62,194 nt of DNA from Candidatus Onthenecus intestinigallinarum (GTDB lineage: Bacteria; Bacillota; Clostridia; Christensenellales; Aristaeellaceae). The stretch spans positions 1 to 62,194 of the forward strand of contig DVFJ01000002.1 in NCBI GenBank assembly GCA_018713325.1, read 5' to 3'. A model generated the notes under the pieces. The model saw only the letters and a program-made list of their open reading frames with translations. It was not told where the DNA came from and made no database searches. Made by a program: the position numbers and the translations under genes. Every line of letters starts with the position of its first letter. Position 1 is the stretch's first letter. Below, in pieces: positions 43,833 through 52,622 of the stretch.

Positions 43833-44723
43833 TCACTCCACGCGGCTGTGGTATTCGCGTTGGATCTCCTCCAGGATCTCCGGGTGCTCAAAGTCCTGCG
43901 GATAGACCATGTTCACCTGGCGCACCATGCGGCAGTTCTCGATGGGCCGCACGATCAGCCGCCCCTGCTGCTGCTCCTCGCGGCACACGCCGTAGGAGAT
44001 GATCGAAATGCCCAGGTTGGCCTCCACGATGTCCTTGATCGTCGAGACGCTGTCCACCTCCATCATGACGTTGAAGTCCTGCAGGCTGTAGCCGTGGCTG
44101 ACCAGATAGCCCTCGATCAGCCTGCGCGTGCCGGTCGACTTGGGCCGCAGCACCAGCGGCTCGCGCTGCAGCTCATCCAGCGAGACGCTCAGCCTGGAGG
44201 CGAACGGATGCTTCGGCGAGACGATCAGGCACAGGTGATCCGTGCCCATCAGCACCTGCCGGTAGTGGTCGCCGGGCAGGATGCCGTCGACGATCGCAAA
44301 ATCTATTTCATAAAATTTTAGCATAGTATCAATTTTTTTTATACTTCCGCGCACGATCTGGATGTGCGTTTCGGGGTGATTGTGGCAGTAGGCGGCCAGC
44401 ACCTGCGGCACGAAGATGTCGCTGGCCGTGGGGGTGATGCCCACGGTCAGGGTGCGCACGGCGCGCTGGCAGTCCTCGATGGCGCGGTGCACGCGCTCGG
44501 ACAGGGCGATGGCGCGGTGCGCGTATTTCAAAAGCACCTCGCCCTCGGGCGTGGCCTTCAGCTTGCGCTTGCCCTTGACGAAGATCTGGATGCCGAACTC
44601 CTGCTCGAGCAGCTTGATGTGGTGGCTGACCGCCGGCTGCGTGAGCGAGAGCGCCACGGCGGTCTTGGAATAGGAGCCCAGTTCTTCGAGCTTGAGCAGC
44701 GTGCGAATCTTGGGATCGATCAT
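43833..44723 (-). CDS. LysR family transcriptional regulator
   Basis: A 296-residue regulator. The winged HTH is in LLKLEELGSYSKTAVALSLT and QPAVSHHIKLLEQEFGIQIF; the C-terminal substrate domain begins LTVGITPTASDIFVPQVLAA. It is divergent from a cation/proton antiporter with 137 bases between, so this antiporter is its likely target. A 45-base AT-rich stretch inside the gene (near 44300-44345, encoding KKIDTMLKFYEID) is out of character with the rest. Confidence 0.92.
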   Translation of the reverse strand: MIDPKIRTLLKLEELGSYSKTAVALSLTQPAVSHHIKLLEQEFGIQIFVKGKRKLKATPEGEVLLKYAHRAIALSERVHRAIEDCQRAVRTLTVGITPTASDIFVPQVLAAYCHNHPETHIQIVRGSIKKIDTMLKFYEIDFAIVDGILPGDHYRQVLMGTDHLCLIVSPKHPFASRLSVSLDELQREPLVLRPKSTGTRRLIEGYLVSHGYSLQDFNVMMEVDSVSTIKDIVEANLGISIISYGVCREEQQQGRLIVRPIENCRMVRQVNMVYPQDFEHPEILEEIQREYHSRVE

Positions 44724-44860
44724 GGCGTTTCACCTGATTATCAATTAAATTTATGATAGGTCAAAAAACTATAATTTGATTTTAACATTTTGGCGGCCTA
44801 TAATCAAGTGCAACGTAAGGGGCCGCCGCATGCGGGGCGGTTGGAAGGGAGACGGTTCTC
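44724..44860. promoter_or_regulatory. Divergent promoter region between lysR-like and antiporter genes
   Basis: AT-rich gap. Plus strand TTGATT (44776-44781), 17 bases, TATAAT (44799-44804). Minus strand TTGACC (44764-44759), 16 bases, GATAAT (44742-44737), giving a very short leader for the regulator gene. The gap is suited to LysR binding. Confidence 0.6.
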
Positions 44861-46201
44861 ATGTCGATGTTTGCACTGCAGCTAAACGATACGTCCCGGG
44901 TGATCCTGTGCCTGGCGACGACGCTGCTGGCGGCGTTTGCGGTCAGCCGGCTGACGAAGCTGGCGCATCTGCCCAACGTCACGGGCTATATCCTGGCGGG
45001 CATCTTCATCGGGCCGTACTGTCTGGGGTTGGTCGACAGCGAGATGATCAGCTCGATGAGCTTCATCACGGACATCGCGCTGGCGTTCATCGCGTTCGGT
45101 ACGGGGCGTTATTTCAAGTGGTCGTCGCTTCGGCGCAGCGGGGTGCGCATCTTCGTGCTGACGGCGATGGAGTCGCTGGTCGCGGGCGCGCTGGTGGTGC
45201 TGGTCATGCGCGGGGCGTTTCACCTGCCGCTGTCCTTCTCGCTGCTGCTGGGCGCGATCGCGTCGGCGACGGCGCCGGCCTCGACGCTGATGACAATCCG
45301 CCAGTACAAGGCGAAGGGCCACTTTGTGACGACGCTGCTGCAGGTGGTGGCGCTGGACGATGCGGTATCGCTGCTCGCCTTCAGCGTGTGCGCGGCGATC
45401 GCGCAGATGTCGGAGAGCGCGACGGGGTCCATGGCGACGACGGTGGCGCTGCCCATCGTGTACAACGTGCTGGCGATCGGCCTGGGCGTGGGGCTGGCGC
45501 TGCTGCTCAAGGTGCTGCTGCGCCACGTGCACTCGGCGTACAACCGGCTGCTGCTGGCGGTGATCATGCTGCTGGAGATCGCGGGCGTGTGCTCGGCGGT
45601 GAACATCTCGCCGCTGCTCTCGTGCATGGTCTTCGGCGCGGTGCACGCCAACGTGTCCAAGGGCGAGACGCTGTTCAAGAAGGTGGACCGCTTCACCCCG
45701 CCGATCCTGACGGTCTTCTTCGTGGTGTCGGGCATGCGCCTGGAGGTGCCGGCGCTGGCGAGCGCGGGCGTGATCGGCCTGGCCTACTTCTTCGTGCGCA
45801 TCCTGGGCAAGCTGCTGGGCGCGGGCATGGGCGCCACGCTGACGAACGACACGCCGCAGGTGCGCAAGTACCTGGGCCTGGCGCTGATCCCCAACGCGGG
45901 CGTCTCCATCGGGCTGGCGGCGCTGGGCGAGCGCATCCTCTCGCCGTCGCTGGGCGCGCTGCTCTCGACGGTCATCCTCTCCTCGGCGGTGCTCTACGAG
46001 CTGGTGGGCCCGGCCTGCGCCCGGCTGGCGCTGGTGCGCGCGGGCGTGATCGGCGCGCCGGATACCCCGGATGCGCCGCACATCTCCGAGACGCCGCGCC
46101 GGGAGGCGCACGCGGCGATGCAGGCGCACAGAGGCCAGCGGGCCAGCAATATGGCCGGCGGCGCGCTCTTCTCGTTCCGCAAGGGGCGGACGATCAAGTG
46201 A
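44861..46201 (+). CDS. Cation:proton antiporter (CPA2 family)
   Basis: A 446-residue polytopic protein with about twelve to thirteen helices. LPNVTGYILAGIFIGP and GAIASATAPASTLMTIR, followed by VVALDDAVSLLAFS (the paired ion-binding Asp-Asp), identify the Na+(K+)/H+ exchanger superfamily, CPA2 (KefB/NapA) branch. No TrkA-N domain is attached. The C-terminal tail of about 45 residues is hydrophilic. GGAAGGGA lies 11 bases upstream. Probably regulated by the divergent LysR protein. Confidence 0.9.
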   Translation: MSMFALQLNDTSRVILCLATTLLAAFAVSRLTKLAHLPNVTGYILAGIFIGPYCLGLVDSEMISSMSFITDIALAFIAFGTGRYFKWSSLRRSGVRIFVLTAMESLVAGALVVLVMRGAFHLPLSFSLLLGAIASATAPASTLMTIRQYKAKGHFVTTLLQVVALDDAVSLLAFSVCAAIAQMSESATGSMATTVALPIVYNVLAIGLGVGLALLLKVLLRHVHSAYNRLLLAVIMLLEIAGVCSAVNISPLLSCMVFGAVHANVSKGETLFKKVDRFTPPILTVFFVVSGMRLEVPALASAGVIGLAYFFVRILGKLLGAGMGATLTNDTPQVRKYLGLALIPNAGVSIGLAALGERILSPSLGALLSTVILSSAVLYELVGPACARLALVRAGVIGAPDTPDAPHISETPRREAHAAMQAHRGQRASNMAGGALFSFRKGRTIK

Positions 46202-46207
46202 CAGAGA

Positions 46208-46254
46208 CGGCCCCGAACCGCCTTTCCCGCCGTGACGGGAGCGGTTCGGGGCCG
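46208..46254. terminator. Hairpin between convergent genes
   Basis: A 14-bp perfect stem CGGCCCCGAACCGC / GCGGTTCGGGGCCG with a 19-base loop. It lacks a T-run on either side, so it may terminate weakly or mark mRNA ends. Confidence 0.5.
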
Positions 46255-46275
46255 CCGTATGTCTGAGGCTGCGGA

Positions 46276-47448
46276 TTACGGCGCGAGCATGCGCACGCGC
46301 AGCATGCCCTCCACGCCGCGCAGCGCTTGCTCCAGCGCGGCGGGATCGGCGGGCATGGCGTCCAGGTCGAGCGCGGAGTAGGCCATGGCCCCGCGCGAGC
46401 GGTTCCACAGGTCGGAGATGTTCAGGCTCTGCGCCGAGACCGCCGCGGTGATCGCGCCCAGGACGTTGGGAATGTTGCGGTGGATCAGGCACAGGCGCGG
46501 CTTGGAGACGGGCGGCAGCGCGACCTCGGGCAGGTTGACGCTGTTGCGGATCGCGCCCGTCTCGAGGTAGTCGCGCGTCTGGCGCGCGGCCATGACGGCG
46601 CAGTTGTCCTCCGACTCGGGCGTGGAGGCGCCCAGGTGTGGAATGCACAGCACGCCCGGCACGCCGAGCATGTCGTCTGTGGGGAAGTCGACCACGTACC
46701 GCGCGACGGCGCCGCGCTCGATTGCAGCGCGCATCGCCTCGCCTTCGACGAGCCCGGCGCGCGAGAAGTTGAGCAGGCGCAGGCCCTTCCGGGCGCGCGA
46801 GAGCGCCGCCTCGCCGATCATACCGCGGGTGGCGTCGGTCAGCGGCAGGTGCAGCGTCACATAGTCGCAGGTCTCGAGCAGCTCCTCCAGCGACTTGGCG
46901 CGACCGATGTGCTGGGAGAGCATCCACGCGTGGTCGACGGTGATCGACGGATCGTAGCCGACGACCTCCATGCCCAGCGCCGCGGCGGCGTTGGCCACGC
47001 GCACGCCGATCGCGCCCAGGCCGACGACGCCCAGCCGCTTGCCCAGCAGCTCCGGCCCGGCGAAGCGGCCCTTGCCCTTCTCGACCAGCTTCTCGACCGC
47101 ATCGCCCTGGCCTTTGAGCGTCTGCGCCCACTGCACGCCGCCGATGACGTCGCGCCCGGCCAGCAGCAGGCCGGCCAGCGTCAGCTCGCATACGGCGTTG
47201 GCATTGGCGCCCGGCGTGTTGAACACGCACACGCCCGCCTGCGAGCAGCGGTCGATGGGGATGTTGTTGACCCCCGCGCCCGCGCGCGCGATGGACAGCA
47301 GCGTCGCGGGCAGCTCCATGTCGTGCATGGACGCGCTGCGCACGAACACGGCGTCGGGCTGGGTCTCCCCGGCGGAGACGGCATAGCCCTCGCCGAGCTG
47401 GGCGTAGATGACGTCCGAAATCGCATTGAGCGTCAGGATCTTATACAT
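46276..47448 (-). CDS. serA: D-3-phosphoglycerate dehydrogenase
   Basis: A 390-residue enzyme that starts serine synthesis. NAD-binding GLGAIGVRVANAA, RAGAGVNNIPIDRCSQAGVC-VFNTPGANANA, and the conserved IPHLGASTPESEDNC (catalytic His) are present. The C-terminus (LCLIHRNIPNVLGAITAAVS) is an ACT domain that would give feedback control by serine. serC lies 13 bases upstream, so the two genes share a transcript. Confidence 0.95.
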   Translation of the reverse strand: MYKILTLNAISDVIYAQLGEGYAVSAGETQPDAVFVRSASMHDMELPATLLSIARAGAGVNNIPIDRCSQAGVCVFNTPGANANAVCELTLAGLLLAGRDVIGGVQWAQTLKGQGDAVEKLVEKGKGRFAGPELLGKRLGVVGLGAIGVRVANAAAALGMEVVGYDPSITVDHAWMLSQHIGRAKSLEELLETCDYVTLHLPLTDATRGMIGEAALSRARKGLRLLNFSRAGLVEGEAMRAAIERGAVARYVVDFPTDDMLGVPGVLCIPHLGASTPESEDNCAVMAARQTRDYLETGAIRNSVNLPEVALPPVSKPRLCLIHRNIPNVLGAITAAVSAQSLNISDLWNRSRGAMAYSALDLDAMPADPAALEQALRGVEGMLRVRMLAP

Positions 47449-47461
47449 GCCGTCGCCCCCC

Positions 47462-48532
47462 TTATGCGTTTTGCGCCTCGAAGCGCTTCATGAAGTCGAC
47501 CAGCGCGCGCACGCCCTCCACGGGCATGGCGTTGTAGATGCTCGCGCGCATGCCGCCGACCGAGCGGTGGCCCTTGAGGTTGACCAGGCCCGCCGCCGTC
47601 GCCTCCTTGACGAACTGCGCGTCCTTGTCCGCGTCGCCCGTGACGAACGTGACGTTCATGCGCGAGCGGAACGCCCGCTGCGCGGTGGGCTTGAACAGGC
47701 GGCTCTCGTCCAGGAAGTCGTAGAGCAGCTGCGCCTTCTCCACGTTCACGCGCTCGATGGCGGCCACGCCGCCCTGCGCGAGCAGCCACTCAAAGCCCAG
47801 CTTCGCCACGTAGATGGCAAACGTGTTGGGCGTGTTGTACATCGAGTCGGCGTCCGCCTGCACCTGCCAGTTGAGCAGCTTGGGGCACAGCGGGTTGGCG
47901 CGGCCGAGCAGGTCCTCGCGCACGATCAGCACGCACAGGCCCGCCGGGCCGATGTTCTTCTGCGCGCCCGCGTAGATGACGCCAAAGCGCGTCACGTCAT
48001 AGACCTCCGAGAGGATGTTGGAGGACATGTCCGCCACCAGCGGCACGCCCTTCGTATCCGGCAGCTGCGTGTAGCGCGTGCCGTAGATCGTGTTGTTCGT
48101 CGTGATGTGCACATAGTCCGCCTCGGGCGACACGTCGACGTCGGGCACGTACGTATAGCCGTCCGCGCGCGACGTGCCCGCGATGCGCACCTCGCCGTAG
48201 CGCTGCGCCTCCACCGACGCCAGGTGGGCGAAGTTGCCGCTGTCCACATAGTCGGCGCGGCCATGCTGCATCAGGTTGAGCGGCACCGCGGAGAACTGCT
48301 GCGTCGCGCCGCCCTGCAGGAAGAGCACCTTGTATCCGTCCGGCACGTCCATCAGCTTGCGCAGCAGCGCGACGGCCTCGTCAAAGATCGCCTGGTACAT
48401 CTTGGAACGGTGACTCATCTCCATCACGGACATGCCGGTGTCGCCGTAAGAGACAAGGTCTTTTTGCACCTGCTCCAGCACGGGAAGGGCGAGCATGGAA
48501 GGGCCGGGAGAGAAGTTGTACACGCGTTTCAT
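47462..48532 (-). CDS. serC: Phosphoserine aminotransferase
   Basis: A 356-residue PLP enzyme converting 3-phosphohydroxypyruvate to phosphoserine. VYNFSPGPSMLALPVLEQVQ at the start, MEMSHRSKMYQAI, FLQGGATQQFSAVPLNL, the PLP lysine in GAQKNIGPAG and RSVGGMRASIYNAMP at the end are hallmarks. GGAGG lies before the ATG. First gene of the serCA transcript. No serB was seen. Confidence 0.96.
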   Translation of the reverse strand: MKRVYNFSPGPSMLALPVLEQVQKDLVSYGDTGMSVMEMSHRSKMYQAIFDEAVALLRKLMDVPDGYKVLFLQGGATQQFSAVPLNLMQHGRADYVDSGNFAHLASVEAQRYGEVRIAGTSRADGYTYVPDVDVSPEADYVHITTNNTIYGTRYTQLPDTKGVPLVADMSSNILSEVYDVTRFGVIYAGAQKNIGPAGLCVLIVREDLLGRANPLCPKLLNWQVQADADSMYNTPNTFAIYVAKLGFEWLLAQGGVAAIERVNVEKAQLLYDFLDESRLFKPTAQRAFRSRMNVTFVTGDADKDAQFVKEATAAGLVNLKGHRSVGGMRASIYNAMPVEGVRALVDFMKRFEAQNA

Positions 48533-48589
48533 GATGTAGCCTCCTTTTCCTGGATGGTGATCCGTTCCCCCTCAAAGGGATTATTCTAT

Positions 48590-48617
48590 ATTATATCGCT
48601 TTATCACAGAAAAGCAA
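48590..48617 (-). promoter_or_regulatory. Promoter of serCA
   Basis: Minus strand TTGCTT (48617-48612), 16 bases, TATAAT (48595-48590). Confidence 0.7.
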
Positions 48618-48626
48618 GCGATTTGT

Positions 48627-48663
48627 AAAAAAAGACAGGGCCGCAATGGATATTGCGGCCCTG
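48627..48663 (-). terminator. Intrinsic terminator of the metallo-hydrolase/VOC pair
   Basis: Perfect 12-bp stem CAGGGCCGCAAT / ATTGCGGCCCTG with a GGAT loop; on the minus strand it is followed by T-rich sequence (TCTTTTTTTAC). Confidence 0.88.
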
Positions 48664-48682
48664 AGTGCGGGCGGATGGCGGG

Positions 48683-49054
48683 TTATCGCCGCTCGGGGAC
48701 GATTTCGATCCAGTAGCCGTCCGGATCGTTGATGAAGTACAGGCCCATCCTGGGGTTCTCATAGCAGATGCAGCCCATCTGGGCGTGATGCGCGTGGGCG
48801 GCCTCGTAGTCGTCCACCACAAAGCAGATGTGCGATTCGTTGTCGCCCAGGTCGTAGGGGGTCTCCTTGTCGCGCAGCCAGGTCAGCTCCAGGCAGCAGC
48901 CGGAGCGGCCGTCGGCCAGGAAGGCGATGCGGAAGCTGCCGTCGTCGGCCGTCTTGTCGCGCTGCACGCGCAGGCCGAGCGCCTCCTCGTAGAAGGCGAT
49001 GCTGCGCGGCAGGTCCAGCACGTTCAGGTTGGCGTGGGCCATGGTGAATTGCAT
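48683..49054 (-). CDS. VOC family protein (glyoxalase-like)
   Basis: A 123-residue protein with the glyoxalase I fold: MAHANLNVLDLPRSIAFYEE-ALGLRV at the start, HICFVVDDYEAAHAHH and a C-terminal FINDPDGYWIEIVPE, which carries a metal-ligand Glu. This fits a lactoylglutathione-lyase-like enzyme, though substrate is unproven. I chose the ATG at 49054 because GGAGG is seven bases away; the ATG at 49060 overlaps the upstream stop (ATGA) and is nearly abutted by the same site. Confidence 0.85.
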   Translation of the reverse strand: MQFTMAHANLNVLDLPRSIAFYEEALGLRVQRDKTADDGSFRIAFLADGRSGCCLELTWLRDKETPYDLGDNESHICFVVDDYEAAHAHHAQMGCICYENPRMGLYFINDPDGYWIEIVPERR

Positions 49055-49056
49055 GC

Positions 49057-49872
49057 TCATTCCTCCGTTTCGTGCGCCTCCTCCGCCTGGGCGGGCGCGT
49101 CTTGCGCCTGCGGCGGCTCGGGCGCGGGCTCAGGGGAAGGATTCGCCTCCGCCGGCACGGTTTCCTGCAGGAGGCAGGAGGTGCTGGCAAACGGACGGGT
49201 CAGCGCGACCATCTCCGTGCGGCGGGAGCGGTTGAGCCGCACGAACTCGAGCGCCACGTCGTCGCGACCCTGGAAGTGCATGGGGATCATCAGCCGCGGC
49301 TTGACGGCCATGGCGAAGTAGCCCGCGCCCGCGTCGTACATGCTGCCCTGCCGCGGATCGACCGGGAAGAACGCCACGTCGATGGAAAGGCCCTCCAGGG
49401 GCTTGACCGCCTCGTGAAACGCGCGCTCCGCCGCCTCGATCTCGCGGGTGGTGGACACGTCGCGCCAGTGCCACAGGTTCAGATCGCCCGCATGGAAAAC
49501 CGTCGCGCCGTGGCAGCGGACCAGGAAGGATACGCCCGCATCGGTCGAGCCATAGGCGGTGATGAACGCGCTGGCTACGCGCAGCTCCTGCCCGGGGCGC
49601 AGCCGGTGGCCGAGATAGGGCTCGGGCACGTCGTAGCCGAGCACGTAGTGCACGCGGTCAGGCTCCACCCAGTCGTAGATCTCGGGCGTGAAGTGATCCG
49701 GGTGACTGTGGCTGACGAACACGATCACCTGGTCGTAGCCCGACAGGTCCGCCCGCGTCAGCTTGCCGCGCTGTCCGTCCTCGCCGGGCCAGTAGTCGAA
49801 CACCATGCACAGCCCGTCCACGACCACGCGAAAGCCGCTGTGGTTCAGGTATGATACCTGAATTTCCCGCAT
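49057..49872 (-). CDS. MBL-fold metallo-hydrolase (UlaG-like)
   Basis: A 271-residue protein. SYLNHSGFRVVVDGLCMVFD at the start, HSHPDHF (metal motif), ATVFHAGDLNLW and MIPMHFQGRDD are the metallo-beta-lactamase-fold features of the UlaG/RNaseZ-like group. The last ~45 residues are an unusual Pro/Ala/Glu-rich tail (PSPEPAPEPPQAQDAPAQAE), probably disordered. The start at 49872 is chosen because GGAAGCGAG precedes it; an in-frame ATG 45 bases upstream lacks a site. Coupled with the VOC gene that follows. Confidence 0.82.
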   Translation of the reverse strand: MREIQVSYLNHSGFRVVVDGLCMVFDYWPGEDGQRGKLTRADLSGYDQVIVFVSHSHPDHFTPEIYDWVEPDRVHYVLGYDVPEPYLGHRLRPGQELRVASAFITAYGSTDAGVSFLVRCHGATVFHAGDLNLWHWRDVSTTREIEAAERAFHEAVKPLEGLSIDVAFFPVDPRQGSMYDAGAGYFAMAVKPRLMIPMHFQGRDDVALEFVRLNRSRRTEMVALTRPFASTSCLLQETVPAEANPSPEPAPEPPQAQDAPAQAEEAHETEE

Positions 49873-50068
49873 TGCGCTCGCTTCCTTTCCTTGGGTTTCT
49901 TTTGTATGTTCTGTCAAGCCTTATTTTACACGCATTACGCCACTTGTCAAGGAAAAAGAACAAAAAACAGGATGTCCAAAACCCTTTTGAACAAAAAACG
50001 CTTTTAAAATGGATTCTTTGCTCCACAAAGCCGCAGAGAAGCGGACGGCGGATGCCCAAGGCGCGGTA

Positions 50069-50097
50069 TTGACAATTGGCCGGGCGGACTTTATGAT
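50069..50097 (+). promoter_or_regulatory. Promoter of the phosphodiester-glycosidase gene
   Basis: TTGACA (50069-50074), a 17-base spacer and TATGAT (50092-50097). The 339-base gap (49873-50210) holds no other feature I can support; its left part is AT-rich. Confidence 0.82.
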
Positions 50098-50210
50098 GAT
50101 AAATACGGATTTTGTGTCTGCCGGAGGGGGACGCCGCCTGACATGCGCGGCGAGACGATATCGACGGCGGCGTGCCACCGTGCAGGGCCGCCGCGCTGGA
50201 GGAAACGCAC

Positions 50211-51500
50211 TTGGATCGATTGGACCGTACGCAGCGCAGGCGCCGGTATGACGCGCCGCGCGAACAGGAGGCGCCCGCGCCCGTCACCGACGCGCCGCGG
50301 CGCACGGGGGACGACGCCCCCCGGCGCGGGGAGCGCCCGGAGCGCGCAGAGCGCCGGCTGGGTCATCGCCCCACGCAGAGTTTGCCCAAACGCCACTACG
50401 AATTGCCCAAGCCCGGCGTGCACTTCAACCCGCGCCCGCCCGCGCTGGTCGCAGCGTGCGTGCTGCTGGTGCTGTTCTTTGCGCAGGGCAGCGGCCCCGT
50501 GCAGGACCTGCCCGCGGTGAGCGAACGGTACGCCAGCTGGCTGAAGAGCCAAAATACGGTCGTCGTGCAGCCGCTGCCCGGGCCGACGGTGGAGCCTGAA
50601 TCGACGCTGGCGGCCATCCTGGCGGAGGCGGAGTCCGGGCTGGAGCGGGAGCTGCCCACATCGGCGACGGCCGCGCCCGTGGCGACGGAGGCGCCCAGCC
50701 CCTACAAGCACTACGAGCCGGGCGAGCTTTCCTATGAGAGCGACTCGCTGACCGTCACCGTCGAACAGATCCAGGAGGAGGATGTCACCTACTTCCTGGC
50801 CGACATCCGCGTGTCCGACCCGCGCCAGCTGCGCACGGCCTTTGCGGGCGAGAAGTACGGCAACGCGGCGTACGAGTCCGTCTCCGACATCGCCGACCGC
50901 CACCAGCCGGTCATCGCGGCCAACGCGGACTTTTACAAGTATCACACCAACGGCATCATCCTGCGCAACGGCGAGCTGTACCGCAAGCAGAACAGCACGC
51001 GCCACCTGCTGATCATCGACAGCGAGGGCAACATGTCCGCGCTGACCGACCGGCGCGAGAAGCAGGGTCTCGTGGCCAACGAGCTGGCCGAAGCAGGCAC
51101 CTGGCAGACGTTCGAGTTCGGCCCGGTGCTGGTGGAGGACGGCGAGGCGGTCGAACTGCCCAAGAGCTTCTTCATCCGCACGGCCGACGACCCCGCCTAC
51201 CGCGAGCCGCGCACCGCCATCGGGCAGATCGGCCCGCTGCACTACATCATGATCGTCGTCGACGGCCGGCGCGAGGGCTACTCCGAGGGCGTCACGCTGC
51301 CCGAGCTGCAGCAGCTGTTCCTCAAGCACGGCGCCCAGTTCGCGTTCAACCTCGACGGCGGCGGCTCGACCACGCTCTACTTTGAGGGCGAGGTCATCAA
51401 CATGCCGTCCTCGGGCGACGAGCGGCGCGTGTCGGACATCGTGATGTTCGTCGACGCGGACGACCTGCCCGAAGAGGAGGGCGCGCAGGATGCGGAATGA
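50211..51500 (+). CDS. Membrane-anchored phosphodiester glycosidase (NAGPA-like)
   Basis: A 429-residue protein with an Arg-rich cytoplasmic N-terminus (about 1-75), one membrane helix (ALVAACVLLVLFFAQ, about 76-92), a Thr/Pro/Ala linker, then a NAGPA/DUF2233-type domain. Family marks are VIAANADFYKYHTNGIILRNG, FEFGPVLVEDGEAVELP, RTAIGQIGPLHYIMIVVDGR and FNLDGGGSTTLYFEGEVINM. The human relative uncovers mannose-6-phosphate; bacterial ones act on cell-wall sugar phosphodiesters. The start is TTG at 50211 with GGAGG 8 bases upstream, since the upstream frame (to 50172) has no site. Confidence 0.83.
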   Translation: MDRLDRTQRRRRYDAPREQEAPAPVTDAPRRTGDDAPRRGERPERAERRLGHRPTQSLPKRHYELPKPGVHFNPRPPALVAACVLLVLFFAQGSGPVQDLPAVSERYASWLKSQNTVVVQPLPGPTVEPESTLAAILAEAESGLERELPTSATAAPVATEAPSPYKHYEPGELSYESDSLTVTVEQIQEEDVTYFLADIRVSDPRQLRTAFAGEKYGNAAYESVSDIADRHQPVIAANADFYKYHTNGIILRNGELYRKQNSTRHLLIIDSEGNMSALTDRREKQGLVANELAEAGTWQTFEFGPVLVEDGEAVELPKSFFIRTADDPAYREPRTAIGQIGPLHYIMIVVDGRREGYSEGVTLPELQQLFLKHGAQFAFNLDGGGSTTLYFEGEVINMPSSGDERRVSDIVMFVDADDLPEEEGAQDAE

Positions 51501-51524
51501 CCCCGGAAAAGGAGGAGATGCGCC

Positions 51525-52229
51525 GTGAAACGCGCGATTTGTACGCTGCTGCTGGCCGCGCTGCTGGGATCGGCGTCGGGGGCGCTCGCGGCTGACGGCC
51601 CCATGCTCACCGCTGAGGACCTGGCCGAACTGCAACCCGCCTACGAGGCCTTTCTGGATGAGCTGGAGGACCTCATCGTCGAAAAGGGCCTGCTCGCCGA
51701 CGACCAGCGCGAGGCCTGGCGCATGTACCAGCTGGGCGATTTCTTCCAAAACGGCGGCTACGGCATGATCGCCGCCATGTACACGCCCGACCTGCTCGTC
51801 TATGCGCGCGACGTCGACTCGCTCGTCAGCCTCTCGTGCCAGACCGGCGCGGGCCTTCTGGAGCTGCAGACGATGCGCGGCTATACGCCGCTTGACTCCG
51901 CCCTGCCCGGCCTGTTGCTGGAGGTCTCCCTCTCCGACGCGGAGGGGATGCCCGTCCCCTGCCGCTTCCGCTTCACCGCCACGCAGGGATCCTTCCTCGC
52001 CTGGGACGCGCTGGGCGCGCGCTACGCGGAGGTCGGCATCTCGCTCATCAACGACGGCAGGCCGGTGTACTGGTCCAATCCGCCGCTGACCTCCGACGAG
52101 CTGGCACAGCCGCCCGTCATCACCCTGGAGATCCTCGGCGACAGCGACGACGAGGCGCTCGCTGCCGCAACGCTGACGCTTACGCCCTCTGGCACGGGCT
52201 GGCGCGTCGAGGACGGCGCGCTGAAATAG
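51525..52229 (+). CDS. Secreted protein of unknown function
   Basis: A 234-residue protein with a signal peptide (MKRAICTLLLAALLGSASGALA|AD). The mature part has no family I recognise: an acidic helical first third (LTAEDLAELQPAYEAFLDEL), then beta-rich segments (LLELQTMRGYTPLDSA; PCRFRFTATQGSFLAWDAL). GTG start after AAAGGAGG. It follows the glycosidase gene by 24 bases and may act with it at the cell surface. Confidence 0.68.
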   Translation: MKRAICTLLLAALLGSASGALAADGPMLTAEDLAELQPAYEAFLDELEDLIVEKGLLADDQREAWRMYQLGDFFQNGGYGMIAAMYTPDLLVYARDVDSLVSLSCQTGAGLLELQTMRGYTPLDSALPGLLLEVSLSDAEGMPVPCRFRFTATQGSFLAWDALGARYAEVGISLINDGRPVYWSNPPLTSDELAQPPVITLEILGDSDDEALAAATLTLTPSGTGWRVEDGALK

Positions 52230-52622
52230 GCGTGTGAATTGAATATTTTCTGTATTTTCCGCGCGGATATGTATTTTTATACGTATCCGCGCGGCATGTT
52301 TTACACAGATTTCGCACAGAGAGCCCAACGCTTGTGCAGAAAGCGTCGAAAAACCACCAGCGGTGGGGGAGGGGTTTTCAACAGTTTTCTGCTTACCTGT
52401 GTAAAAGTGCAGTGCAGACGCGCGGGACGACCTTGAAAAAAGCTTGAAAACAGGCGGGTTTTTTGGTATCATAGACGTGGTTTCGCAAAAGATTTCCACA
52501 GGATGTGGAAAGTGCTGTGCAAAAAATCCACAGCTTCCACATTTCGGGCAGGTTCGCGCGGCCGGGTGTGCATAGGCTTGCAGACCGCGCAGGCGGGGAG
52601 CGGAAAGGGAAGGATGAACTCG
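52230..52622 (+). promoter_or_regulatory. dnaA upstream region: hairpin, promoter and DnaA-box-like sites
   Basis: The gap begins with a hairpin, CCGCGCGGATA / TATCCGCGCGG (52259-52294), likely the terminator of the previous gene. A promoter follows: TTGAAA (52444-52449), 17 bases, TATCAT (52467-52472). DnaA-like sites lie in the untranslated leader (TTTCCACA 52493-52500, TGTGGAAA near 52504, ATCCACA near 52527), as expected for autoregulation. I see no gene in this 393-base gap. Confidence 0.6.
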
